DNA of 64,000 nt from NCBI GenBank assembly GCA_036261625.1, contig DATAKL010000057.1:186001-250000 (forward strand), given 5' to 3'. The notes beneath the pieces are model-generated. The model saw nothing but the letters and a program-made list of their open reading frames with translations. It made no database searches and was not told the origin of the DNA. Shown piece by piece: positions 1 through 9,097 of the stretch. The translations under genes and the position numbers were made by a program. Source of the DNA: JAAXKN01 sp036261625 (GTDB lineage: Bacteria > Bacteroidota > Ignavibacteria > Ignavibacteriales > SURF-24). The first letter of the stretch is position 1; the number at the start of each line of letters is the position of its first letter.

Positions 1-115
1 TTTCTGATTCCGGCAGTCTTTTTGGCGCCCTTACGGTTATCTTTTTCAAATATATGGAAGTAAAAGACTCGGCACACTCTGATTCAGCTAACTCATGCCC
101 GTAAATTTTCTTCAT
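1..115 (-). CDS. partial CDS at left edge, unknown product
   Basis: An open frame runs from an ATG at 115 to the window edge, giving about 38 residues that begin MKKIYGHELAESEC and contain a run of basic residues. The start is preceded on this strand by a GAGGG ribosome-binding-like sequence. If real it is divergent from metG. The function cannot be recognised from so few residues. A competing frame on the plus strand (3-104, ending in TAA) encodes a hydrophobic tail, SLFGALTVIFFKYMEV, and could instead be the 3' end of a membrane protein. The sequence alone does not settle which is real. Confidence 0.35.
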   Translation of the reverse strand, partial: MKKIYGHELAESECAESFTSIYLKKITVRAPKRLPESE

Positions 116-174
116 GAACCCTCAATAAATCTTGAACCGGTCAAATTGAAGAATTTGCCCTGTTTATATTTTAC

Positions 175-220
175 GAATAAACTTCTTTGGTGAATAAACT
201 TCTTTGGTGAATAAACTTCT
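175..220. repeat. 17-bp direct tandem repeat (2.7 copies)
   Basis: The unit GAATAAACTTCTTTGGT occurs at 175-191 and 192-208, and its first 12 bases occur again from 209. It lies in the AT-rich intergenic region between the left-edge gene and metG. The rest of 116-407 holds no convincing gene. Confidence 0.85.
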
Positions 221-380
221 CTTTATAAAGCGTCGGAAAAATATGATCATCACCCCTAAGTGTCAATCCTATTTTTTAAGACTTGTACAAAAATTTTGAA
301 AATATTTTTTTATGCATTCTTTATTCTTAAGAAATAATACAACTTTTGGGCGGAAAACCGATTTTTCATTAAATTTTACT

Positions 381-388
381 TATATTTA
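381..388 (+). promoter_or_regulatory. putative -7 box upstream of metG
   Basis: TATATTTA matches the Bacteroidota-type TAnnTTTG -7 element with one change. It sits about 25 nt before the metG start. The same octamer recurs before yggS, lon and the gene at 49464. No clear -33 TTG is seen at 19-20 nt spacing. Confidence 0.4.
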
Positions 389-413
389 GTGATACGTATA
401 AAAAATTGTGGGA

Positions 414-2462
414 ATGAAATTGGATAAAGAAAAAATTATTGTTACTTCTGCTTTGCCATATGCCAACGGACCAATTCATCTGGGCCATTTAAGCGGTGCT
501 TACCTGCCCGCAGATATTTATGTGAGATATAAAAGACTTCAGGGCGCCGATATACTCTACATCTGCGGCTCGGATGAGCACGGCGTGCCTATTACAATTA
601 CTGCCGATAAGGAAAACGTTAAACCTCAGGTCATTATAGACCGCTATCATAATATAAATAAGGATGCCTTCGAAAAGTTCGGAATGAGTTTCGATATCTA
701 TTCCAGAACGAGCCTCCCCATTCATCATGAAACCTCGAAGGAGTTCTTTTTAACCTATTACAACCAGGGGATCCTCAAAGAGAAGAAATCTCTGCAGTTC
801 TACGACGAGAAGGTAAAAATGTTCCTTCCCGACCGCTACGTTGAGGGCACATGCCCTAACTGCGGCAATGAGCAGGCAAGAAGCGATGAATGTGAAAACT
901 GCGGCGCGCTTTATGACCCTTCTGACCTGAAAAATCCGAAGAGCAAAATTACAGGCGAAACACCGGTCCTAAAGGAAACTTCCCACTACTATTTCCCTCT
1001 GGGGCGCTACCAGGAAAGACTTGAAAAGTACATAGCCGAAATGGACGACAAATACGCCTGGAAGGAAAACGTCCTCCAGTACTGCAGAGGATGGTTTAAG
1101 GACGGTCTGCAGGACAGGGCTGTTACACGCGACCTGGACTGGGGCGTGCAGGTGCCTCTTGAAGGCGCTCAGGGAAAGGTGCTTTATGTGTGGTTTGAAG
1201 CCGTCCTGGGGTATATTTCAGCTACAAAAAAACTTTCCGAAGAGCTCGGAAAACCTGAGCTCTGGAAGGAATACTGGCAGAACCCGGAGACCAAGTACGT
1301 GGCGTTTATCGGAAAAGACAACATCGTATTCCATACAATTTTCTTCCCTGCAATGCTTATGGCCTGGAACGACGCAAGAACGGATAAGTACATTCTGCCC
1401 CAGAACGTGCCGGCAAATGAATTCTTAAACTTTGAGGGTAAGAAGTTCTCAAAAAGCAGGAACTGGGGAATTGACGTAATCGACTTTTTGAAGCTCTTCC
1501 CGGCAGATCCTCTGCGCTACACTCTGGCAGCCAACTTGCCTGAGAACAGGGATACCGACTTCTATTGGAAGGAATTCCAGGCAAGAAATAACAGCGAACT
1601 GGCTGATATTTTAGGAAATTTTGTAAACAGGACATTCACCTTTGTACATAAGCATTTTGAAGGCAAAGTGCCTAAGAAAGGCATACTCCAGCCTATAGAC
1701 TCTGAAATGCTAGCGCTCTTAAAGGGCTATCCTGAAAAGATCGCCTCATACTTCGAGCAGTATAAGATCAAAGACGGCGTAAACGAGATCATGAGTCTGG
1801 CACGTGCAGGCAACAAGTATTTTAACGATACAGAGCCCTGGAAGACCGTCAAATCGGACCGCGAGCGCTGCGAGACTTCTTTGTACATATGCCTGCAGGC
1901 AATTTACACACTGGCCGGCCTGTTCAACCCGGTAATTCCTTTCTCTTCGGAAAAGATGTTCAGGATGCTGAACTCGGAGCCCGTGGAATGGGATAAAATG
2001 GGCCTCGAGAACCTCTCAGAAGGGCATCAGCTTAACAAGGCCGAGATACTCTTTACTAAGATTGAAGACAAGACGATCGAAGAGCAGACAAATAAATTAG
2101 GACAGGCTGAACAGCCCCAGCAGGTGGAGAAATTTGAGGAGATTACGATTGACGATTTCTTCAAAATCCAGCTCAGAACAGCCGTCATTCTTGAAGCCGA
2201 AAACGTGCCCAAGAGCGAAAAACTTGTAAAGCTGAAAGTTGATCTGGGATTTGAAAAAAGACAGGTTGTTGCAGGAATTGCCAAGAGCTTTAAGCCTCAG
2301 GAACTTATTGGTAAAAGGATCGTTATGGTGGCCAACCTTAAACCCGCCAAACTTATGGGACTCGAGTCCCAGGGAATGATTCTGGCAGTTGATAACGGCC
2401 AGGGCGGCGTAAGTTTGCTGGAAACAGCTGAAAATATAAAACCAGGAACAAGAGCTAAGTAA
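414..2462 (+). CDS. metG: methionine--tRNA ligase
   Basis: Class I methionyl-tRNA synthetase, which charges tRNA-Met with methionine using ATP in the cytoplasm. Visible features are the HIGH-type motif HLGH near residue 22, a zinc-binding knuckle CPNCG...CENCG from about residue 147, the KMSKS-type loop KFSKS near residue 344, and a C-terminal EMAPII/Trbp111-like tRNA-binding domain starting around EITIDDFFKIQLRTAVI. The length of 682 aa is normal for the dimeric bacterial form with this appended domain. ATG at 414 is preferred. A GTG two codons upstream (408) is the alternative, and neither has a good Shine-Dalgarno sequence. The gene stands alone, with a hairpin at its stop codon. Confidence 0.95.
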   Translation: MKLDKEKIIVTSALPYANGPIHLGHLSGAYLPADIYVRYKRLQGADILYICGSDEHGVPITITADKENVKPQVIIDRYHNINKDAFEKFGMSFDIYSRTSLPIHHETSKEFFLTYYNQGILKEKKSLQFYDEKVKMFLPDRYVEGTCPNCGNEQARSDECENCGALYDPSDLKNPKSKITGETPVLKETSHYYFPLGRYQERLEKYIAEMDDKYAWKENVLQYCRGWFKDGLQDRAVTRDLDWGVQVPLEGAQGKVLYVWFEAVLGYISATKKLSEELGKPELWKEYWQNPETKYVAFIGKDNIVFHTIFFPAMLMAWNDARTDKYILPQNVPANEFLNFEGKKFSKSRNWGIDVIDFLKLFPADPLRYTLAANLPENRDTDFYWKEFQARNNSELADILGNFVNRTFTFVHKHFEGKVPKKGILQPIDSEMLALLKGYPEKIASYFEQYKIKDGVNEIMSLARAGNKYFNDTEPWKTVKSDRERCETSLYICLQAIYTLAGLFNPVIPFSSEKMFRMLNSEPVEWDKMGLENLSEGHQLNKAEILFTKIEDKTIEEQTNKLGQAEQPQQVEKFEEITIDDFFKIQLRTAVILEAENVPKSEKLVKLKVDLGFEKRQVVAGIAKSFKPQELIGKRIVMVANLKPAKLMGLESQGMILAVDNGQGGVSLLETAENIKPGTRAK

Positions 2463-2486
2463 GCCTTGTAAAAGGGCTTACTTTTG
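2460..2486 (+). terminator. hairpin overlapping the metG stop codon
   Basis: TAAGCC (2460-2465, including the TAA stop) pairs with GGCTTA (2475-2480) and is followed by CTTTTG. The stem can be lengthened through TT/AA with one bulge. It is a weak intrinsic terminator candidate because the U-tract is short. Confidence 0.45.
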
Positions 2487-2575
2487 CAACAGTTAGCATT
2501 CCCAAATTCCCTTGCTTTTATTAGAAGCTTTGGGTAAAATAGCAGGTCAATTTTATAAACAGTGGAGGTAATCAG

Positions 2576-4558
2576 ATGCGGATCCGGATTTTATCCGTCT
2601 TATTTGTGGTGGTTGCTATGTACCTTTCTTCCTGTTCTCCCGAGCACTCCAAGCTGGTGATAGCGGAATACGGAAGCCAGAAGGTAACGTTAGGTGAATT
2701 TGAAAATGTGTACCTGAAAAACGGCACAAACCTGGAAACAGCCCGGAAGGACTCGCTTTCCAAACTAAAAAACTTCCTTGATCTTTATGTGAATTTCAAA
2801 ATGAAACTTTCGGATGCCGAACAAAGAGGTTTCGATAGGGATTCTGCACTTCAGTCGGAATTAAAAGACTACAAGGAAAGGATCGGAAGTTCATACTTAA
2901 TAGAAAAAGAGATGGTCGCCCCGGCCCTTAAGAGCCTTTACGACAAAAGAAAGTACGAACTCAGGGTCAGCCATCTGATGATCAGGGTCGATACGATTTC
3001 TGATGCCAAGGCTAAGGAAATTGCACAGGGACTCCTCGACAGGATTAAGAAAGGGGAGAGCTTTGAAAGCCTCGTCAAGAAATACTCCGGCGACATATAT
3101 TCAAAGAACAACGGCGGCGATATCTACTACATTACTGCCGGCACGGTAATCCCTGAATTTGAAGACGCAGCCTATGCAACCGAGGTCGGGAAGGTTTATC
3201 CTGAACTTGTAAAGACCCGCTTCGGATATCATATTCTTAAAGTAACCGATAAGCGCGAAAGGATCCCTTCCATCAGGGCCAGCCACATCTTAATTTCCTT
3301 TAGCGACAGCGGCAAGGTGGATACGGCTAAAGCGCTGGCAAAAATTCAGGATATACGCAATCAGCTCTTAAAGGGAGCCGATTTTGCAGAACTTGCAAAG
3401 AAATATTCGCAGGACCCCGGCTCCAGGGAAAACGGCGGCGATCTGGGATACTTTGAAAGAAGAATGATGGTTAAGGAATTTGACGAGGCTGCCTTCAACC
3501 TTAAGAAGGGACAGATCTCCGATATTATTAAAACCCAGTTCGGTTTCCATATACTCAAGGTGACAGATGTTACTGCTTACCCTTCTTTTGATGCCGATAA
3601 GGAAAACCTTAAGAAGATCTATCAGAGAACACGCTACGATGCCGATTATGCCAAATTCATAAGTAAGCTTAGAACTGAGTACAACTTCCATATAAACAAT
3701 GCTGCTGTAGACTATATAGCAAATAATAACGATACTGTTAAAGTAGGCGGACAGTACTGGGATGCCAAATGGAGAAACGGCATAAAGGATTCTGTGCTCT
3801 TTTCACTTAAAGGAACAACCGTTCCGGTTGACACATTCTTCAAGAATCTTGAGCAGATGCCCGAATTCCTGAACAAAAAGATCGACCGGAATCTTATGAA
3901 TTCTGCTATTAATAAGGTTGCTGAAGGCGACCTGCTGAAAACTGCTGCTCTGGAACTCGACAAGAAGGATTCTCAGTTTGCCTCACTTATGAACGACTAC
4001 AGAAACGGCATCTATATCTTTAAGCTTCAGGACGATGAGATCTGGAGCAAGATTAAGCTCGACAGCCTTAAGCTTGTTAATTACTACGATCAGCATAAGT
4101 CACAGTATGTATGGCCCGACAGGATCAGCTACAGCGAAATATATTCTGCCAATGATTCACTTATTAACAGCTATTATTCACTCATCCGGAAGGGAGCCAA
4201 TTTCGACTCTCTGGCTGAAAAAGTAAGTGAAAAGCCTGGAAGTCAGGGAAAGAGGGGACATGTTGTACTCACCGAAGTAAACCCGAACAACCCGGCTGCA
4301 ATGGAAGCCTCAAAGCTACAGACACCAGGTACATACAGCAAACCCGTCGTATTGGGGACAGGATACGTAATTGTTAAACTGGTTGCCAAAGATCCCTCGC
4401 ATATCAAGAGCTTTGAAGAAGCCAAAGCTGAAGTTTCGGCACAGTATCAGGATCTCGAAAGCAAACGCCTGGAAAATGAATATATTTCCAGCCTGAAGAA
4501 CAGATACAAACCTGTTGTTTATAACGAAGAACTTGAAAAAGCTTTTAAGACCAATTAA
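2576..4558 (+). CDS. parvulin-type peptidyl-prolyl isomerase lipoprotein
   Basis: Predicted periplasmic folding chaperone/isomerase of the SurA/PrsA/PpiD type. The N-terminus is a lipoprotein signal ending in the lipobox LSSC, with Cys20 as the lipidation site. Two PpiC (parvulin) domains follow, at about 128-225 (RVSHLMIRV... GGDIYYI) and 232-330 (RASHILISF... GGDLGYF... FGFHILKV). A third, more degenerate parvulin-like segment lies near the C-terminus (SQGKRGHVVLTEVNP). The start has a GGAGG ribosome-binding site. The next gene begins inside its last codons, so the two are translationally coupled. It is the first of three chaperone-type genes in a row, which points to outer-membrane protein or secreted-protein biogenesis. 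Confidence 0.85.
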   Translation: MRIRILSVLFVVVAMYLSSCSPEHSKLVIAEYGSQKVTLGEFENVYLKNGTNLETARKDSLSKLKNFLDLYVNFKMKLSDAEQRGFDRDSALQSELKDYKERIGSSYLIEKEMVAPALKSLYDKRKYELRVSHLMIRVDTISDAKAKEIAQGLLDRIKKGESFESLVKKYSGDIYSKNNGGDIYYITAGTVIPEFEDAAYATEVGKVYPELVKTRFGYHILKVTDKRERIPSIRASHILISFSDSGKVDTAKALAKIQDIRNQLLKGADFAELAKKYSQDPGSRENGGDLGYFERRMMVKEFDEAAFNLKKGQISDIIKTQFGFHILKVTDVTAYPSFDADKENLKKIYQRTRYDADYAKFISKLRTEYNFHINNAAVDYIANNNDTVKVGGQYWDAKWRNGIKDSVLFSLKGTTVPVDTFFKNLEQMPEFLNKKIDRNLMNSAINKVAEGDLLKTAALELDKKDSQFASLMNDYRNGIYIFKLQDDEIWSKIKLDSLKLVNYYDQHKSQYVWPDRISYSEIYSANDSLINSYYSLIRKGANFDSLAEKVSEKPGSQGKRGHVVLTEVNPNNPAAMEASKLQTPGTYSKPVVLGTGYVIVKLVAKDPSHIKSFEEAKAEVSAQYQDLESKRLENEYISSLKNRYKPVVYNEELEKAFKTN

Positions 4559-5357
4559 ACTGAAATCTGCCTATGTTCTTACAGCCGCAGTCGCCTTTAG
4601 CGCCTGCGGCAAAGAACAGCCCCGAAAGGACTTTGTTGCCAGGGTGGAAAATTCATACCTGACTTCAAAGGACGTGGCCGCCGACCTGGATACAGCAGGC
4701 CTCGAGCCCAGCCGAAAGAATGAATACGTCAGAAACTGGATTGAAACTGAACTCCTCTATAAAGAGGCTTCGGAAGAGGACATCTTAAAGGATAAAGACT
4801 ACATCAGGACACTCGAAAAAGCAAAAAGGGAACTTGCCAGGGCTTTTCTCATTAATAAGATATTAGACGGAAACACTGTTAAACTTAAGGGCAGCGAGCT
4901 GGAAGACTATTTTAACTCCCACCAGGAGGAATTCAGGCTTTCCCAGGACAGCTATCTTTATAATGAAATTAAGTTTAACGACGAGGATAAGGCGGTTTTC
5001 TTCAGAACTGCCCTAATGGAAAGCGACTGGAGGAAGGCTTCAAACGCCGTAAGGGGCGGCCGTTCGGTTATTGATGAAAAAACCGGCGTTCTTAAGGGCG
5101 ACTACCAGATTCAGCCGGGCAGCCTTCTTTTAAGCCTCCAGGGCCTGATGCCTGGTGAAACAAGCATCGTCTTAAATACGGAACCTTCTGTCTATACAGT
5201 GGTACAACTGAAAAGAAGCTTCATGAAGGGGGAAATTCCCGGCCTGGAAGCTGTTAAGGAAGATGTCAGGCAAAGACTCCTTCTCAGACGCAAAGAAAAA
5301 CTGCTCAGTGAGCATATAAAAGGTTTATATTCCAAGTATAAAGTTGAAATTAAATAA
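4533..5357 (+). CDS. SurA-like lipoprotein without a recognisable PPIase domain
   Basis: Starting at TTG 4533, the protein begins MKKLLRPIKLKSAYVL and carries a lipobox ending in FSAC followed by GKEQ, so it is probably an outer- or inner-membrane lipoprotein of 274 aa. A farther TTG at 4515 would give an odd N-terminal extension before the signal. The frame overlaps the upstream parvulin gene by 26 bp. The helical N-terminal half (TSKDVAADLDTAGL... WIETELLYKEA) resembles the SurA N-terminal chaperone domain, and the C-terminal half resembles a parvulin domain without the usual SHILI/GGDLG signatures. It probably works with its neighbours as a chaperone subunit and may lack isomerase activity. 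Confidence 0.7.
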   Translation: MKKLLRPIKLKSAYVLTAAVAFSACGKEQPRKDFVARVENSYLTSKDVAADLDTAGLEPSRKNEYVRNWIETELLYKEASEEDILKDKDYIRTLEKAKRELARAFLINKILDGNTVKLKGSELEDYFNSHQEEFRLSQDSYLYNEIKFNDEDKAVFFRTALMESDWRKASNAVRGGRSVIDEKTGVLKGDYQIQPGSLLLSLQGLMPGETSIVLNTEPSVYTVVQLKRSFMKGEIPGLEAVKEDVRQRLLLRRKEKLLSEHIKGLYSKYKVEIK

Positions 5358-5366
5358 AGGAAATAG

Positions 5367-6638
5367 ATGAAAAAGTTTGTGCTTTTTGTTATACTGATAA
5401 TTAGTTCTTCCCTCTACGCACAGGAGGTTTTAGATAAAATTGTTGCCGTAGTGGATAATGAAATAATTATGAAAAGCGAGCTCGACTTCCAGACCAGTCA
5501 GTACGCAGCTCAGCATAACCTGAATCCGCAGGACGAGAACCTGAAGAAGATGGTGTTAAATTCGATCATTAACGATAAGCTGCTTTATGCCCAGGCACAG
5601 CTGGACTCGGTTAATGTGACCGACGAAGAGGTAAACAGGCGCGTCGACTATCAGGTCGATCAGTTCATGCAGCAGTTCGGTTCGAAGGAGAAAATGGAAC
5701 AGGCCTACGGCATGACGACACAGAAGATTAAAAGCGTGCTCAGGGACAATACCAGAAAGAGCCTCATGTCGCAGATGCTCATACAGAAAAAGTTCGGACA
5801 GGTGGAGTCCTCAAGGCGTGAGGTTGAAGATTTCTTTAATCAGTACAAGGATTCTCTGGGCTTAATACCCGAGAAATACACTATAGCACATATTTTCAGA
5901 ATCCCCAAGGCCAGCGAAGCCGTGAAGGAATCGTCACGTAAACTGGCAGAGGCGCTTCTGGATTCACTGAAAAACGGAGCTGACTTTGCAACTCTGGCAA
6001 GGAAATATTCCGAGGATCCCGGTTCAGCAAAGCAGGGCGGTGACCTGGGATTTGCAAGAAGAGAAAACTATGTCCCTGCATTTGGATCTGCGGCTTTTGC
6101 TCTGGAAAACGGTCAGATCTCAGGAGTTGTGGAATCTCCTTTTGGGTTCCATATAATTCAGATGATAGAGAAAAGAGGGGAAAACATTCATACAAGGCAT
6201 ATCCTTATTAAAGTTAAAAGCGATAAGAATGCCGACCTTAAGACAATTGAGTTTTTAAGCGATTTAAGGGACAGCGTTCTGAGCGGCAAGGGCAAGTTTG
6301 ACGATTTTGCCAGGAAATACAGCGAGGATAAGGAAACCGCAAAGCTTGGCGGACTCCTGGGAACCTTTGACGTGGGACAGCTGGATAAGAGTCTTCTGGA
6401 GGTTGTAAACGGCATGAAACAGGGAGAAATCAGCTACCCGAAGAGAATGGAAATGAGCGGTTCAATCTACGGATATCATATTGTTTATCTTATAAAGAAG
6501 GTTCCTCAGCATAAGGCTGATATTAACCAGGACTATGCCGAAATCAAGCAGATTGCAGACTATACAAAGCAGGAAAAGCTCAAAGCCAAATGGCTTGAGG
6601 AGCTTAGAAGCAAAATTTACTGGGATGTAAGGATCTAA
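5367..6638 (+). CDS. surA: SurA-family peptidyl-prolyl cis-trans isomerase
   Basis: Periplasmic chaperone for outer-membrane proteins. A signal peptide of about 18 residues (MKKFVLFVILIISSSLYA) precedes the SurA N-domain (VLDKIVAVVDNEIIMKSEL... ). Two PpiC domains follow, at about 172-268 (YTIAHIFRI... GGDLGFARRENYVPAF... PFGFHIIQM) and 274-380 (HTRHILIKV... YGYHIVYL). Length and layout match SurA. The start is 9 bp after the preceding lipoprotein gene with AAAGGA upstream, so the three chaperone genes form one operon. Confidence 0.9.
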   Translation: MKKFVLFVILIISSSLYAQEVLDKIVAVVDNEIIMKSELDFQTSQYAAQHNLNPQDENLKKMVLNSIINDKLLYAQAQLDSVNVTDEEVNRRVDYQVDQFMQQFGSKEKMEQAYGMTTQKIKSVLRDNTRKSLMSQMLIQKKFGQVESSRREVEDFFNQYKDSLGLIPEKYTIAHIFRIPKASEAVKESSRKLAEALLDSLKNGADFATLARKYSEDPGSAKQGGDLGFARRENYVPAFGSAAFALENGQISGVVESPFGFHIIQMIEKRGENIHTRHILIKVKSDKNADLKTIEFLSDLRDSVLSGKGKFDDFARKYSEDKETAKLGGLLGTFDVGQLDKSLLEVVNGMKQGEISYPKRMEMSGSIYGYHIVYLIKKVPQHKADINQDYAEIKQIADYTKQEKLKAKWLEELRSKIYWDVRI

Positions 6639-6692
6639 GAACAATTCTGCTAAAGCCGATACTGTGGCAATAAAAATAAAAGGAAATAGAAT

Positions 6693-7697
6693 TTGAAATC
6701 TGAAGAAGTTCAGTCTTCCTCCGGGGATATTCAGCTTGTTGAAGAACTCAACGAAGCAGTCGGGAAAATTAAGAAGGAGATCAGCAAGGTTATTATAGGC
6801 CAGGATGAGATCATCAATAATCTTCTCATATCGCTTCTTTCAAGAGGGCACTGCCTTCTTGTTGGGGTGCCGGGTCTGGCAAAGACCCTTCTGATAAAGA
6901 CGCTGGCTGAGGTCCTGCACCTGAAATTTAACCGCATCCAGTTTACGCCCGACTTAATGCCCAGTGACATTACGGGTACTGAAATAATTGAGGAAGACCC
7001 ATCCTCAAAAAGAAGATCTTTCAGATTTATTGAAGGCCCCGTTTTCTCGAACATTATTCTTGCTGATGAGATCAACAGAACGCCTCCCAAGACACAGGCA
7101 GCCTTACTGGAGGCGATGCAGGAGCACAGGGTTACGGCTGCCGGCGTTACATACACGCTTTCGGAGCCTTTCTTTGTGCTTGCAACACAGAACCCCATTG
7201 AGCAGGAAGGAACTTACCCCTTGCCTGAGGCACAGCTGGACCGTTTTATGTTTAACCTCTGGCTCGATTACCCCTCATATCAGGAGGAGCTGGAAATTGT
7301 AAAATCGACAACGAGCCAGTACAAAGCAGAGCTTAATAAGGTTGTTACGGCTGAAGAGCTCATTAAGTTTCAGGATCTGATAAGGCGCGTACCCGTAGCG
7401 GACAATGTAATTGAGTATTCGGTGAAGCTGGTAAACAAGACGCGTCCAAAACACACGGATGCTCAGAAATTTATAAAAGAGTGGGTTAACTGGGGGGCGG
7501 GTCCAAGGGCATCGCAGTATCTCATACTGGCAGCCAAGGCAAAAGCGGTAATGGAAGGCCGTTTTACGCCGAATATAGAAGATGTAAAGTATGCTGTAGT
7601 TCCGGTATTAAGGCACCGCCTGATAGCCAACTTCAACGCCGAAGCCGACGGGGTAACCTCCGTGGATATTATCAGGCGCCTGATGGAAAACGTCTAA
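6693..7697 (+). CDS. MoxR-family AAA+ ATPase
   Basis: Cytoplasmic AAA+ ATPase of the MoxR group, which typically acts as a chaperone-like activator of partner proteins, often with von Willebrand A-domain proteins. Seen are the Walker A-type GVPGLAKT (in place of GxxGxGKT, as is usual in MoxR), the Walker B/sensor region DEINRTPPKTQAALLEAMQE and ATQNPIEQEGTYPLPEAQLDRF. The length of 334 aa is typical. The start codon is TTG with AAAGGA about 9 nt upstream. It lies 54 bp after surA and could be cotranscribed. No VWA or DUF58 partner follows here, because the next gene is convergent. Confidence 0.9.
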   Translation: MKSEEVQSSSGDIQLVEELNEAVGKIKKEISKVIIGQDEIINNLLISLLSRGHCLLVGVPGLAKTLLIKTLAEVLHLKFNRIQFTPDLMPSDITGTEIIEEDPSSKRRSFRFIEGPVFSNIILADEINRTPPKTQAALLEAMQEHRVTAAGVTYTLSEPFFVLATQNPIEQEGTYPLPEAQLDRFMFNLWLDYPSYQEELEIVKSTTSQYKAELNKVVTAEELIKFQDLIRRVPVADNVIEYSVKLVNKTRPKHTDAQKFIKEWVNWGAGPRASQYLILAAKAKAVMEGRFTPNIEDVKYAVVPVLRHRLIANFNAEADGVTSVDIIRRLMENV

Positions 7698-7718
7698 AGC
7701 CTGGGTTAGCTCATGGCT

Positions 7719-7864
7719 GAATAGCCACGACCTTCAGGTCGTGGACTCATGCCCAAAACAAACTCGGGACTTTAGTCCCAGATTTTCCAACGGAAGATCG
7801 GGGGCTAAAGCCCAAACGGGAGAGAGAATCTCCTAGAACCACGACCTGAAGGTCGTGGCTATTC
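7719..7864. repeat. 146-bp palindromic element with perfect 26-bp terminal inverted repeats
   Basis: The left end (7719-7744) is GAATAGCC followed by the palindrome CCACGACCT-tc-AGGTCGTGG. The right end (7839-7864) is its exact reverse complement over 26 bp. Between them lie two more hairpins: GGGAC/GTCCC at 7766-7779 and GGGCT/AGCCC at 7802-7813. There is no ORF. The element sits between the convergent moxR and the AI-2E transporter gene, where it may also act in transcript 3'-end formation. A related element is at 32794-32884. Confidence 0.85.
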
Positions 7865-7890
7865 ATAAACCCTAAAATGTCGAACCTGTC

Positions 7891-8943
7891 CTACGCCCTT
7901 ATAATCGTGTAATTTTTATATGCGTTATAAATCTCCTTAGCCGCTGTGCGTAAAACCGTTGCCGTGGGCACGGCCAGAAGCATTCCAACAATTCCCCCGA
8001 GCTGGCTTCCTGCAATAATAAGAATGATTATGATTATCGGGTGCATGTCCACGCTTTTGGAAAAAACGTTCGGCTGAATAATGCCGTTATCAATGGCATA
8101 GACTCCAAGGAACATAAGTACAATTTTGGGCAGCATGGAAAAGTCCCCAAACTGGGCTACGGATATAATAATTGCCGGAATGCCTCCTATAATAGGTCCG
8201 AAGTAGGGAATCAGGTGCCCCATTCCTGCAATAATGCCTATCGGTATGGCGTTATTGATGCCTAGAATCGTAAGCCCTATGCCGCTAAGGAGTCCCACCA
8301 TGAAGGCATCAAAGAGCCATCCTCTTACAAATCGCCCCAGCTGAACGCTGACCTGACGGATCACGTAATGCGACATCTCGAAGTACTTGTTCGGGACAAT
8401 ATTAATAATTCCCTTAATAATTATCTTATTATCCCTCAGAATAAAGAAAGTCATAAACGGCACAATAACCAGTACAGCCGCCAGTGAAAGGAGGCTTGAT
8501 AAGAAGAAGGAGATGCTGTTTAAGAAATCCATTATAATTGTACTGGCAAAGCTTTCCATTTTGCTGTAGATGGTACCGGGCTGAACAAAAGGAATAAATC
8601 TGGCGATACTTCTGTCGAAGTTCTGGAGTGACTGTTTAAGGTTTGTATGTTTCAGAGATTCGGTAAGCGTATCCATCTGCCCGGTAAGCGCGGGACTCAG
8701 GAAATAAACCCCTAAGAAAACAACCAGTCCCACAATCACTAAAAGCGCAAAGATAGCCCATCCGCGGCTGAAGCCTCTTTTCTCGAGTCCGCATACGAAC
8801 GGGTGGAAAATAAACGTCAGAAGTATGGAAATAGCGAGCATGAGAAGGATATCAATAAAAAGGTAAGCCAGGTAGATGGCTAAGATAATGCCGAGAACAG
8901 TAAGAGTTACTCTCTTTAATTTATTAAATGTTAAGTCAGACAT
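7891..8943 (-). CDS. AI-2E family transporter (PerM/YdiK type)
   Basis: Polytopic inner-membrane protein of 350 aa with about eight hydrophobic segments: two near the N-terminus, a soluble loop around residues 75-130, then a cluster of helices. The conserved stretch GHLIPYFGPIIGGIPA and the following ENGIIQP-like segment (DNGIIQPNVFSKSVDMHP) are characteristic of the AI-2E transporter/PerM family. Members export diverse small molecules or act in Na+/H+ exchange, so the substrate cannot be told from sequence. It is divergent from pta and convergent with moxR. Confidence 0.85.
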   Translation of the reverse strand: MSDLTFNKLKRVTLTVLGIILAIYLAYLFIDILLMLAISILLTFIFHPFVCGLEKRGFSRGWAIFALLVIVGLVVFLGVYFLSPALTGQMDTLTESLKHTNLKQSLQNFDRSIARFIPFVQPGTIYSKMESFASTIIMDFLNSISFFLSSLLSLAAVLVIVPFMTFFILRDNKIIIKGIINIVPNKYFEMSHYVIRQVSVQLGRFVRGWLFDAFMVGLLSGIGLTILGINNAIPIGIIAGMGHLIPYFGPIIGGIPAIIISVAQFGDFSMLPKIVLMFLGVYAIDNGIIQPNVFSKSVDMHPIIIIILIIAGSQLGGIVGMLLAVPTATVLRTAAKEIYNAYKNYTIIRA

Positions 8944-9051
8944 AATTTTTGGTCTTTATGTCAAAATACAAAAAAAAACGCGAAATTGTTAATTGCTGCT
9001 TTATTATTTCTTATAATTCCATTATAAATATAACATTGGCGGGGAATTTTG

Positions 9052-9059
9052 TATATTTG
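9052..9059 (+). promoter_or_regulatory. putative -7 box upstream of pta
   Basis: TATATTTG is a perfect TAnnTTTG element, 38 nt before the pta ATG. A TTG lies upstream at 9036, but the spacing (13 nt) is shorter than the usual 19-20, so only the -7 box is well supported. Confidence 0.45.
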
Positions 9060-9097
9060 GAGACACATTTTAACAAACTTTATACGGATAAAATATA

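Noticed and set aside
3..104. Plus-strand frame at the left edge ending at TAA 102-104
   Set aside because: It could be a membrane-protein tail, but the minus-strand frame in the same place has a start codon with a ribosome-binding site. It is kept only as the alternative.
1440..1457. KFSKS instead of KMSKS in metG
   Set aside because: This variant is common in methionyl-tRNA synthetases and is not unusual.
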